From: Pterobdella sp. o SKG-2022
Taxonomy: Eukaryota; Annelida; Clitellata; Hirudinida; Piscicolidae
Length of the DNA stretch: 64,000 nucleotides
Assembly: GCA_964035795.1 (NCBI GenBank)
Contig: OZ038322.1
Location: 15,919,447-15,983,446 of the forward strand
Direction of reading: 5' to 3'
Shown: piece after piece, positions 39,201-48,900 of the stretch
Layout: the number at the start of each line of letters is the position of its first letter
Numbering within the stretch: position 1 is the stretch's first letter
Position numbers and translations under genes: made by a program
The notes under the pieces: model-generated
Database searches by the model: none
Seen by the model: only the letters and a program-made list of their open reading frames with translations
Told to the model about the DNA's origin: nothing

Positions 39201-41113
39201 TGAATTTTCATCTCTTTTATCTATCAATTTTGGTTCCACTTCAATCGACCTCATCAAAAATTAAAAGTCCTCGGAATCACTATTGATGAGAGATTATCAT
39301 TTGATTACCATATTACAACTGTCATTCGTTCTTGTAACCATCATCTTCGAGCTTTATCTCACATAAGTCAATTCCTCACCAATGATATGGGCATGACGTT
39401 AAACTGCACCGAAGACAGCGTCTCCGATTTGATATTACTTTCCTGTTATAACCTGGATAACAGTAGACTTCGGTAACAGGTATCGACAAACTGATATCCT
39501 GGTATCGTTGTCATTTGGCTTGGTGGAAGATCATTCTTTATTGACAATGGCAAGGCAAACTGCCCAAGTGTGGGAACGGCGGTTCTTGAAATCAGATAGT
39601 TTCAAGTTGGACGTTAGCTTAAGCTGGCAGTTCTATGAAAACTTTGTCCCAACTAAAAATGGCTTTCATTAGCCGACTGCTGTATACCCCAGCTACTGGG
39701 ATACCTACGGCAGTATAATCTAATATGGATATTATATTATTATTAATAACTTATAAAACTTATACCACATCCATTCCAGGCTATTTATCCAACCTCTTCA
39801 AGAACAGACCCAACCCGAGATTGCTTCGTTCATCATCTGCCACACTCCTCATAAAAAATAGTACCACTAATAAAATATCCGAACGAGGTTTCAGACATGC
39901 GTCTCCTGCTGTCTGGAACTTTCTACCACCCTACATTAGAAACTCACCATCATTAGCCACCTTTAAATCTCATCTCAAAACATACCTCTTTAGACTATTT
40001 TTCAACAATATTTGACACAGGGGCGCCTCAGTTGCTTGCCTTGGCGCTATATAAATAGTTATCATTATTACTAATGATAATAGTATTATTACTATAAATA
40101 TTTTAAATTTATACAACACCAATGTTATAACACCCCAGCTACTTTTACTACTAATACTAATAATATTACAGTAATTTTAACACAACTAAGAAGCAGAGAA
40201 CAAATAGACCATACCATTGGACACCAGGGATGGCCTATGTGCTCTGGATAGCCTGGTCATACAATCCTTGTGGGTACTGTGTCTTCTCAATATTTTGCTG
40301 CCATTTATATTATAATTTCATATCAGTAAAATGAATTTTCTCACAAACATTTTTTGATTCCAAAATAATTAAGTTTATCATTGAAATGCATTTAGATACA
40401 TTGAATTCAAAAATTACTGAAAATTCTAGTTTTATTTAAAAAGTTAAAGCTTTTTGTTATAAGTGCAACATTAATACATAATGAAATTCAAAAAAATTAC
40501 TGTTTAATGTTCGTCAAGCTTTGAATTTACATAAGCTGAGTTTGAAATATAGTTATGATATACCTGTTATTGAAAACTTGGCTATCATTTAGTAATTTGA
40601 AATCAACACCATCTTTCTTCTCAAGCTGGAAAAACATTTCAGGTTTTATAACATAATGTCGAAAATAATGAAGTAAGTAAAATGGACAAAAAAACTTATC
40701 AGTTACATGATGTAAAAAAGAGCTATCTTATAAAAATAAATTGATACATTATTTAACTGAAATCTGAATAAATTGGTTTGATAAACATATTTATGAATTC
40801 TAATATTATAGAATTTTTCCAAAATATTGTTTAATAAAAAATTTACAAACAAGAAAATATAAATAAAATTTAATGAAGTGAAATTAAATTGAAAACTAAT
40901 GCCTGAAACAACCTCATAGTTTTTTATTTTGTGTTTATGCTTTTCAAATGAAACAAGAAAATCTTCGAAATTTATTTGATTTCCAAACAATTCATGTAAC
41001 TCTTCTTTCGAAGCTTTTATCAATTCTTTAATAGTAACATTGTGTTTCAGTTTTATATCTTTAAAACCTAATTGCTCAAAAAATTGACATAACTCTTCTT
41101 GATTATTATTCAT
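17891..41113 (-). CDS. MAST: MAST-family microtubule-associated Ser/Thr kinase with PDZ domain
   Basis: MAST kinases are AGC-type Ser/Thr kinases that associate with microtubules and use a PDZ domain to bind partners such as PTEN. About 31 exons join, nearly all in phase. N-terminus: 41113-40913, 40625-40564, 40297-40215, 37531-about 37400, about 36840-36790, 36436-36367, 35848-35779, 35639-35476. DUF1908-type helical domain: 35369-33888, including [10 protein letters not shown] and [12 protein letters not shown]. Kinase: 33176-24745, with glycine loop ISNGAYGAV, catalytic Lys in [27 protein letters not shown] and VDWWAMG. Tail after the kinase: DDTSYFD, then 24619-24489, 24229-24196, 21026-20909, 20748-20714, 20262-20212. 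PDZ: 19913-19723 and 19622 onward. Disordered C-terminus to 18419 and 18234-17891. The product is about 1,400 aa. The junction between the exons near 37,400 and 36,840 is unresolved. The first 67 residues resemble no MAST segment I know. All catalytic residues are present. Confidence 0.95.
21100..24160 (+). mobile_element. Nearly full-length LINE (APE endonuclease + RT), inactivated, in a MAST intron
   Basis: A non-LTR retrotransposon in antisense to MAST, between the exons at 24196 and 21026. The AP-like endonuclease runs from 21361 ([19 protein letters not shown], then DFNAKIG). The reverse transcriptase runs from about 22,680 to 23,850 ([43 protein letters not shown]). A C-terminal segment runs to 24087 ([16 protein letters not shown]). 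The 3' end carries an AATAAATAATAATA-like tail. The frame is broken by a shift near 21,920-21,980, by stops near 22,280 and 22,680, and by a TGA at 23848-23850, so it is dead. The C-terminal layout matches the LINE pieces at 47,520-48,500, so both may be one family. The 5' boundary is approximate. Confidence 0.85.
25060..27560 (-). mobile_element. LINE with zinc-finger-like insert after the RT core, internally deleted
   Basis: A second non-LTR element, in sense with MAST, inside its long intron between 28074 and 24972. From its 5' end leftwards: a short endonuclease start (near 27,400, SLNVGSMRG) joined directly to a late endonuclease segment ([12 protein letters not shown]), so most of the endonuclease is deleted. 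Then a helical linker follows (27237-26827), with RT segments [39 protein letters not shown] and [10 protein letters not shown] Cys/His-rich block at about 25,880-25,730 (CGVCQ, CGGC, HKKC, CARC) is PHD-like. The end at 25103 has WFGHVERS and GRPKKTW. Several stops and frameshifts make it inactive. The GC content is higher than in the flanks. Confidence 0.85.
29820..30180. repeat. Degenerate C-rich, G-poor repeat tract in a MAST intron
   Basis: The plus strand is built of diverged short units around CCATAAACCACCAT and CTCCATAAGC, with almost no G. The strand asymmetry stands out against the flanks. It forms an artificial tryptophan/phenylalanine-rich ORF on the minus strand. Probably an old minisatellite. 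No function is seen. Confidence 0.55.
31491..31645 (-). mobile_element. tRNA-derived SINE, copy 3
   Basis: In the MAST intron between the exons at 32573 and 30533, in sense with MAST. The A box region (GCTCAGTGGTAGAGCATTA) is the best preserved of the three copies. The B box is mutated (GGGCTTGACCCC). The tail carries GCGCTACATTCAATTTTTAGC, the family block. Its tRNA-like head ends next to the decayed ORF that starts at 31,662. Confidence 0.78.
31662..32096 (+). pseudogene. Decayed ORF of unknown family with one in-frame stop
   Basis: One frame is open from 31662 to 32096 apart from a single TAA at 31914-31916, giving about 144 codons in all. The part after the stop reads like real protein ([19 protein letters not shown], then [14 protein letters not shown]). 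This is unlike the Asn/Ile/Lys-rich random translations nearby. I do not recognise the family. It has no visible introns, sits in a MAST intron in antisense, and abuts SINE copy 3. A processed pseudogene or an old transposon ORF would both fit. Confidence 0.4.
36208..36335. repeat. ACT trinucleotide microsatellite
   Basis: About 40 units of ACT on the plus strand, interrupted by a few GCT units, inside a MAST intron (AGT units in the transcript). It is long enough to be polymorphic. Confidence 0.95.
38668..40090 (+). mobile_element. CR1-like LINE remnant in a MAST intron
   Basis: Antisense to MAST, between the exons at 40215 and 37531. The RT part starts with [12 protein letters not shown], then has [21 protein letters not shown] and QYADDIQI (38,668-39,130). 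A C-terminal part (39,740-40,015) has [24 protein letters not shown] and [14 protein letters not shown], typical of CR1/L2-like ORF2 ends. The 3' end (GGCGCTATATAAATAG, then ATTATTACT-type repeats) also fits that group. The middle of the ORF is missing and replaced by an unrelated insert at 39,395-39,722. Stops and frameshifts are present. Confidence 0.85.
39395..39722. other. Unidentified GC-richer insert replacing part of the CR1-like LINE
   Basis: Lies between two recognisable parts of the LINE ORF, where about 75 codons of normal CR1-like sequence should be. It is richer in G and C than its surroundings. One plus-strand frame stays open for about 80 codons (containing TARQ- and [13 protein letters not shown] strings read as [17 protein letters not shown]). 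I cannot name it. It could be a fragment of another element or a rearranged LINE part. Confidence 0.5.
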
Positions 41114-41478
41114 GTTTTGATTTTTAATTTCAAAAAATATATCATTTTAGTTTGTAATTTTTTCGATAACAAACAATTTATATAGTCTTAAAAATATTAT
41201 TTTACAAATTAACTACCCTATAGTCGGTCGTATACCAACAACAATATACAATGTGATGGAAATTGACAATTCGCTTTTATTAATAAATACTTAGAAAACC
41301 TAGTAAATTTTATAGTCAAATTAATTTTCAATTTATCAAAACGTTTTTTTTAAAAGCTTATCATAAAGTACAAAAATTAGAATTTTTCGTGAAAAGTTAA
41401 TCTAAAGCACAAATTAATTTTGTTTACGTATATCTACTTATTTGCTTGTGATAAATTATACTTATTTGTAAAAAAATA
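41114..41478. promoter_or_regulatory. Probable bidirectional promoter between MAST and SEC20
   Basis: The two start codons face away from each other with 365 bp between them, so both promoters and 5' UTRs lie here unless upstream noncoding exons exist. The sequence is AT-rich. No named element was recognised. Confidence 0.5.
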
Positions 41479-42247
41479 ATGTTTCCAGTAGATGACAATA
41501 ATGTGAGAAAAGGAAAAGAAGAGATCACAAAGTTAGAGTTAGAAATCATGGCTTTGGTGCAAGATGTAGAGCGTTGTAGAGGACCATTTTCTTACTTAGA
41601 TGAAATGAACTCTGTTTTGAATGATAAATTTGAAAAATTGAAATATATGATTGCTAATTTTCATTCTATGGCTCAAGAACAAGCTTCTGAAGTGAAGAAA
41701 GTTTCAATTTATAAAGCAACTGATGAATTTAAAAGAAATGCCTCTGAAGTTCAAAAGAAATTAAAAAAAGCTAATTTAACATGCATTTTAGCTATAGAAT
41801 CTGATTGTAAAAGCTCTTTATTCCAACATTCATCTACAAAAAGTCCAATTAAAAAAGAGAAAAACCTTAATACAGCTTTTAATCTTACCCAAAGTATGTC
41901 ATTACTCACACGTAATATGGCTGAACAGGTATAAAAAGTCAATAATAAAACTATAAAAATATCTAAATAGTTATTATAAATTTCTTGTTATTAAAATTTA
42001 AAAATATATATTTTTCACTATTCAGGTCAAGCAAATTCAAAATACTAACAGTACTTTGGTATCTTCATCACAACAAATATCTTCTACATATGATGAAACA
42101 AAAGCTGTATCAGGACACATAAACACTTCTAAACAGCTACTAATAAAATATTGCACTCGAGAATTTACTGATAAATTACTTATTCTTATTACTTCTGTAT
42201 TTTTCTTTGTTTCAGTTTTATATATTATTATGAAAAGATTTTTGTGA
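41479..42247 (+). CDS. BNIP1: SEC20/BNIP1, ER SNARE for retrograde transport
   Basis: SEC20 is a tail-anchored Qb-SNARE of the ER that works with syntaxin 18 and USE1 in Golgi-to-ER fusion. Two exons, 41479-41928 and 42026-42247, join in phase 0 for 223 aa, close to the usual 228. The N-terminal two thirds are helical and coiled-coil. The SNARE region (about 130-195) contains LTRNMAEQVKQIQNT and the family signature of SGHINTSKQLLIKY followed by REFTDKLLI. A single C-terminal membrane helix (about 200-218) is followed by KRFL. Splice sites are standard (CAG/GTATAA, TTCAG). It faces MAST head-to-head. Confidence 0.93.
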
Positions 42248-42985
42248 AATGATAGCACAACACAATTTTGGAAAAACTTTGATTTTAAAATATCTTAATA
42301 GTTTCACAATTTTGCTTCAATTTCATAAAAAATGACAACAATATATTAAAATTAATTTAAAAAACAGAAAAATTCAAAAATTTTTTCAAAAAAAAAATTG
42401 AGTTAATTAGTAGAAAAACAATGTTCCTTTTTTCCAAAAAAATTTTTCTTTCATTTGTAAGACGAACTCATAGAAAATTAGTTTTTGAAAAAAACAATGT
42501 GTCAGATAAAAACTGCTTCAATTTAATACACTGCTAATGAACTTCGACGCTAAAAGAATTTTCATAAATTGTCAATGCTTGTGACGGTTGAAGATCAAAA
42601 ATAATACGTTGTCAGTTTGAGCAGTGACTTTATTGGATTCATGTCATTCTTCAATGAAATTTTGAGCTTGAACTTTTGATTTTGGCAATGGAATAATGCT
42701 TTTAACAAAATATGCTAAGTTATGGACAGTTTCTTTGATGTTCAGCTGTTTGATAAAAACATCATTTTTTTCAGGTGAATTTGCCTTTACTTAACAAAAA
42801 TTGTAAAATTTTTTTGTGAAAAACAATTTTTTTCTATCAAAACCCTTTTTTTTTTACATCAGTACCGCTTTTATTCGAAAACTTTCTAAAAAAAATAAGT
42901 TTTTTAATTAATTTTATTGAATGAAAATAACGGATTTTTATTTCTCCATTAAAAAATAGATTATTAAAAATTTTAATTTTGAAAG
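42248..42985. other. Spacer between SEC20 and the first recognised polycystin exon
   Basis: AT-rich. An ATG at 42421 opens a short frame with hydrophobic residues that ends at a good donor (GTAAGA, 42457). It could be a signal-peptide exon of the downstream gene, but its phase does not fit the exon at 42986. I leave it uncalled. Confidence 0.4.
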
Positions 42986-45900
42986 TATATATGACACATA
43001 TAAAGAGATAGTGCCTGGAAACCACAGAGATGACAAGTACCTAGGTTGCTTTTATGATCCAACCTTTGTCAATATTGTGAGTTGAAAAAAATTGAATGTG
43101 AAATATTCATAAAAATGAAAAATATTAAATTTTCAAGAGCGTATTGGCTGGAGAATGTTATCGAAATTGTTCCTTTCTCGGATACGATGTAAGTTTTGAA
43201 GTTTTGATCCATTATATGCAATACATATTCACAGCTCTTTGAAACAAGACTATTTAAATAATTAAATTTTTTGAGAAGAACTGAAATTTTTATGCAGCTA
43301 ACTGATCGGCTTTTTTTCATCAGTTTTATTATTTTTTCTATTTCATTTCGTACTTTGTTTAGGTATATTTTCGTAGTTTATCTTTGACAATTTTTTTTGG
43401 CAACCACGTTTTGAACGCCCACGACTTCAACTGCTGTGTGTCAGGCCCACTAATTAGCACCTGTCCCACATTGTGTTTTCGCTACATTAAATTTTTACCA
43501 AGCACTTTGAACTACAAAGGAAAGCGTTTTATAAACACCGCATTACATTTGGTGCCAAAAACAAAATTTACAGTAAGAACTGCTTAAGTTTAATTAATTA
43601 ATTATCAAAGTTTTTTGCTAGAAGGATTTAAATGCCAATATTAGTTTTTTGCTTTAACTTGTCTGTTCGAAGAAATGAACAAACAGCCTTGGCATATTCT
43701 TCTGTTTAGTACGTGCAGCAATAAAATAAAACCATATGCACCGTTCAAAAAAAGGCGGAATTTTGAAGTTTTTTGTTGGGTAATGCCCAACTCTCACAAA
43801 CATCTGTTTAGTTGTATTTTCAATGGCATATTTGTTACATAAAATTCAACTCAAAACCGACAACAAAGTAAAGAAAAAAATTTGGTGTGAACGTGCGGCA
43901 ATGAAGAAAAAGGCTTACAGTGAGCGAAATCACATTGGACGCACCATATTTTTCAAACAAATTCTGATTTATAGAAATTTTTTTGAAACACTGAAATTAT
44001 CATATAAAAGCTTAGTAAAAATAAATAAAAGTAGTGTTTTTCAAAAAACATAAAAAAATTTTTTTTAGGAAGATATATAACAAATAACAAAAAAGGGTAG
44101 CGAAATTTATTGTGCGCACAACTAAAACCAATCTTTTATTTTTCAGTAGAACCATATTATTTATTTTAATACTTTGTAATTTTACCTTTATTTAATATAA
44201 CATCAATACAACGTTTTTTTATTGACCTAATCAACTTAATTAGCCTATCATGAACAATATTGTCCCATGCTTCAGAAATTACATCTTTCAAGTCCTTTTT
44301 TGACCAATATTGCTTTCCATTCGCATAAACCAGTCTTGAAATATCGCCCCATAAATTCTCAATTGGATTCAAGTCAGGAGACTTCGAAACCCATGGAAGA
44401 ATGGGCATTTCCATGTTAATTAACCAGTCTTGTTTCGGTAGAGGCATGGATTGGCGCTAAATCTTGCTGAAAAGTATATCCATCGGTATGATATTCACGC
44501 ACAAATGGCAATATATATTCATTTAGTGTACGAATGTAATTCCCTGATTTTTGATTACCTCCTAAGACTGCTAGTTATGACTTACCGAAGGCACTAAACG
44601 CACCTCAAACCATCAAAAATCCACCACCAATGTTTCGAAAATGTTAATTTCATTCTTGAGTCATGCCAATAGAATTTAAAACCATTTGGTCCATCTAAAT
44701 TCCATTTTTTTTTCGTCAGACCATACAATTTGACTCCATTCATCATCCCAATAGATCCTTTCGTTGCACCATTTCAATCTATTTTCTTGATGTCGTTTCG
44801 TCAGAACTGGAGACGTCTTCATTTTCTTATATTGCAAATTGGGGTCGGAAGCTAAAATTTGTTGCACTCCTCGCTCGCGAATGGGTAAATTCAGAGTATT
44901 TTTTATTTCTTTTGCTGATAAACTACTATTTGAAGCGATGCGTTTCAAATTTCCCCTATCTCTAGGTTTCATTTTTGAATGTCCTTTGGTTCTTTTTGAT
45001 TTCGGATGTTTTAAAAACTTATGGACGACTTCTTCCTGTCTCTGAAGCTATCTTATTTCCACTCGTTCCAGTTTTATGGTAAGCTAAAATAGTAATTTTT
45101 TCTTTTTCTGATAAATCATTTCCTGAACCCATATTTCGTAGTGAAAATAAGAATATTAGGTGATTTAAAGTAGAGGAATATGTAAAAATGATTTATATAT
45201 TTAATATTTAATATTAATTTGAATGTTTCATTAAGTATTATAGACGGCAGAAGATTTTTCTCTTAGTGGGTACAATGAATTTTGCGGCGTCTTTTTGTAA
45301 ATAGTGATGGACCTATATGAACATTTAACTTCGGTTTTTTTGAAAAATACTGTATTTATTTATTTTTATTAATCTTTAATACAATTATTTTAGTTTTTCA
45401 TAAAAATTTTTAGTAGTGAAGAAAAGTGTAAAAAATATGGTGCGTCCAATGTAATTTCGCTCACTGTACAAAAAAAAATCCAAATTCGTATCCGGAATCT
45501 TAAAAAATGCAAGCTCCTTCAAGTGGCGTATCTGGATGAGCTCAATCAGATTATATCACAAATCAAAAAAGACTTTCAATGCAGAAGCCAGTGCCTAGCG
45601 TTTTTGAGACTAACCTTCTTGCAGCCACAAGAATGACGCAAAAGATAAGATATATCTTGTTGATTATTGGCTGTGCTAGTTATTTAAAACTTATTTGAAA
45701 AAAAATAAAAACAAATTGGCTTCTCAGCAAACATCTGCTAGCTTGAAAGTACACACAAAACCCTACTATTTTTGTCGAAAAATGTTAAAAAAATACTTCC
45801 AAGAAAATAAAATTCTATTTGACATCCAAATATAAAAACTCAACTGTGATGCTATTATATAAATCCTTATTAAAAAATTTAAAAAAATTGCATGAATGTA

Positions 45901-48900
45901 ATCAATCAAACAACAATTTCAGTGCGTTTTTATTCGCTAAGTGCCAAAATGCTTGGTCTGGGACGCAACAGTCATCGATGCTTTTTCCAAGTCCCACATC
46001 ATCGCAAGCTCTATCGAGTCAGGATCCAACGCAAAATCTGCGGAAATATTAAAAAGCCGCAAATATCAGAGCTTGGTGGGCAACTTTCATTTTCAACCCG
46101 TTGCATTCGAGACAACGGGCTGAAGCGGACCTTCAACCAGCAGCTTTGTTGAGGAGTTAGGTAGAAAAGTTATCGAGGCGTCAGGGGTCCCTTTGGAGGC
46201 AGTATGGTTGCGCCAGAAGATTTTTCTTACAATTGCCCGCGGCAATGCTACCAGCATTCTTTCCTGTTCCCGTTCTCCTTCCCCTTTCTCTTAAGTGTAG
46301 TTTTTTTTTGTTTTTATATCTCAATTTCCATTTTCACCAATGTATAATTTTTATCTTAACGTTGTTAATTTTGTATGCAAACTGAAATTGTGTTTCTTTT
46401 CTCCTTTTTCATTCTCAAACTTAAAATTTTTGACGGATTTTTGATATATCAAGGCTTTTGGAAATACCAGGTTGATACGTTGACACAGGCTTCAAATATT
46501 GAATAAAATTATTTTAATCAGTAGAAAAGAAAACAAAACTTATTGAATAAAATTTAAATAAAACCCGCAAATAATAACTTGAAGATTAAAGACAACTGCT
46601 ATTGTTCCGATAAAATCACTCTGAGACATAGAACTGGTGATAAATATTGCTTCAGCACTAAAGCTGGGCCTCAACATTATCTCAGAGTTTACTCTAGTTA
46701 GTTAAAGTATTTATCAAACCCAAGTTTTGAAAGCAATTATCCTTTCTTCGAAGTATAATTAACATTTGTTTGGAAATATTCTCTTTATAGTTGTAGCAAA
46801 TTTTTATTTCATTATCCCACAACATACTCGACACCCATGCATTCTTAAAACATATATTCACAAATTATCAACGCCAACAAGTGATAATTCAAGACAAATA
46901 ATTGTCAATTTCAGGATGTCAAAAATATAAATTTAATTATCCTCGATGCTCGAGTACCTGCTATTGCAGAAGTGGCTTTTGCAGGTATGATGGTACTTGT
47001 GACACTTCAGGTTGTTGGTCTGGAACCAGTTTGGACTACATGGGCAGATGCCGCACACGAGGTAGTTTGCTAAATTCATGGAAGATTGGAAAATAATTTA
47101 AATTTCAAGTCACAGTTGTTTTTGCTTTTATAGGAAAAGCATATTTCAAATTTCACTACTTTTTATTTTTTTAGAGAAATCGTATGTTTTTTTTTTAAAT
47201 TGAATTTTACCAGTAAACATCAACTCTTGATTTTTTTATTCTTCCATCTAAAGCATCTTTTTCAAACCAACAATTTCTGAAACTTTTTCCCTTTTCCACT
47301 TAATCTGCGGCCTATTTTTTTAGATTATCTATTTTGAAATTGAAGACTTTATGTGATCCATTCTTCTCATTCCTCTTCATTACATGACCCAACTATTTTT
47401 TATCGCTTATGTTTCTAACGTCTTTTGTTAATTTATTTAGCATACGTCAATCTTTTGAATTTTTACTTTGAGTATATGTGTATTTCAACGTTTCATATTG
47501 AAAAAGTTATTTTTTTGCATTATTTCGTTATTGTAGAGCTGAGTTTTATTTGGCTAGTTTTGCAATACAGTTCTTCATTAGGTATTTTTTCTGGCCAAAA
47601 AACGCCTATGACCCTTCGAAGAAAACGTCGGTGGAAAGCGTCTAGCTTCTTCTCGCTAGTTTTCGTCAATGACCACGTGCCACAGTTGTGAAGCAATATG
47701 GGGAGAATATATGCGTTGAACATTTTCAGTTTTTTGTTTTGGCTAATTTTGTTTTTGTGCCACAGTATCCACAGTTTGTTCATAGCAACTAGAGTTAGAG
47801 CTTTTCTGTGGGAAATTTCTTTATCCATTGATAGGTAGGTTCCTAGTTTTTTTGTTTTTATATTATCGAGGCTGGTTAGTGTGGTTATTTCTGTTTTTTG
47901 AGGGTTTACTTCGAGATTGTATTTTGCCATTTGTTTCGAAATTTCTATTATATCTAGGGATTTCTCAGTTATGAAATCTATGTCGTCTGCGTAAATCAGT
48001 TCTTTTCCACCTAGTTGGTCTGGAAGTCGAGATATTGCTTCTTTTAAATATATACAGAACAGTATAGGGCTTAGGCTATTTCCTTGTGGTGCACCTAATG
48101 TTGTCTCGAAAAGATTTGATTTATTGTTGCAGGTTTTGATTTTAAGGGTCGTGTTTGAAAGAAGGTATGTTATAAGTGTGATGTCGTCTGCACCTTACTA
48201 GGACACATGCTAAGACTGAGTCCAGACTCTCCTGCGCAAACATCAATGGATGCATACTTCCAAGCGCCAAACAAAACAACCCGAGGCGGATCAAAAACTA
48301 CAATAGTGTCCATTCTACAAAATAACCTCAAATCTCTCAATATTAATTTCAATAACTTGGAAGATTTGCACAAAATAAGAACAACTGCCACTGACAAAAA
48401 ACAATGGAAAAAACTTATTGGCAATTGACAATATTCTTAACTATGTTTCTTCGAAAAAAAAAATGCAAGTTTGAATAATAATAATAATAATAATAAAAAT
48501 TTCCTTATTCTTCAGTTTTTTACTTGATGAATATTAAAATGTGGAAAAACATATAAGTTGCCAATCATAAAAATTGCCTCTAATATATGATGTATAAAGC
48601 ATTGAAAAAGGGATTAATCTTACAGTTATATCATTAACAACTTTCGAAAAATTTTACATTTATGTTTTTTCCCTTTAAAGTCTCCACTGTTCTAAATAAT
48701 TTGGCTAACTAATTCTGATTTAATTTAGCTTAAAAAAATTTTCTCTATATATTGTTTTAATATCCTCATAATCTGAAGTTTTTACTGTACGAAATTCAAG
48801 TTTAAGAAAGAACAACTTGTCGTGCACTTGGAAGTATGGATTGGTCCTACTGGAATTTTAAAACTTTTTCAGCACAACTTCGCACACATGACAACAATCA

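Noticed and set aside
42421..42456. Short hydrophobic start exon as a polycystin signal peptide
   Set aside because: A good donor follows, but the phase does not match the exon at 42986 and the peptide is very short.
43384..43587. Plus-strand ORF with several cysteines before the Tc1 element
   Set aside because: I considered it as the missing middle WSC exon, but no splice sites keep it in phase and the cysteine spacing does not fit.
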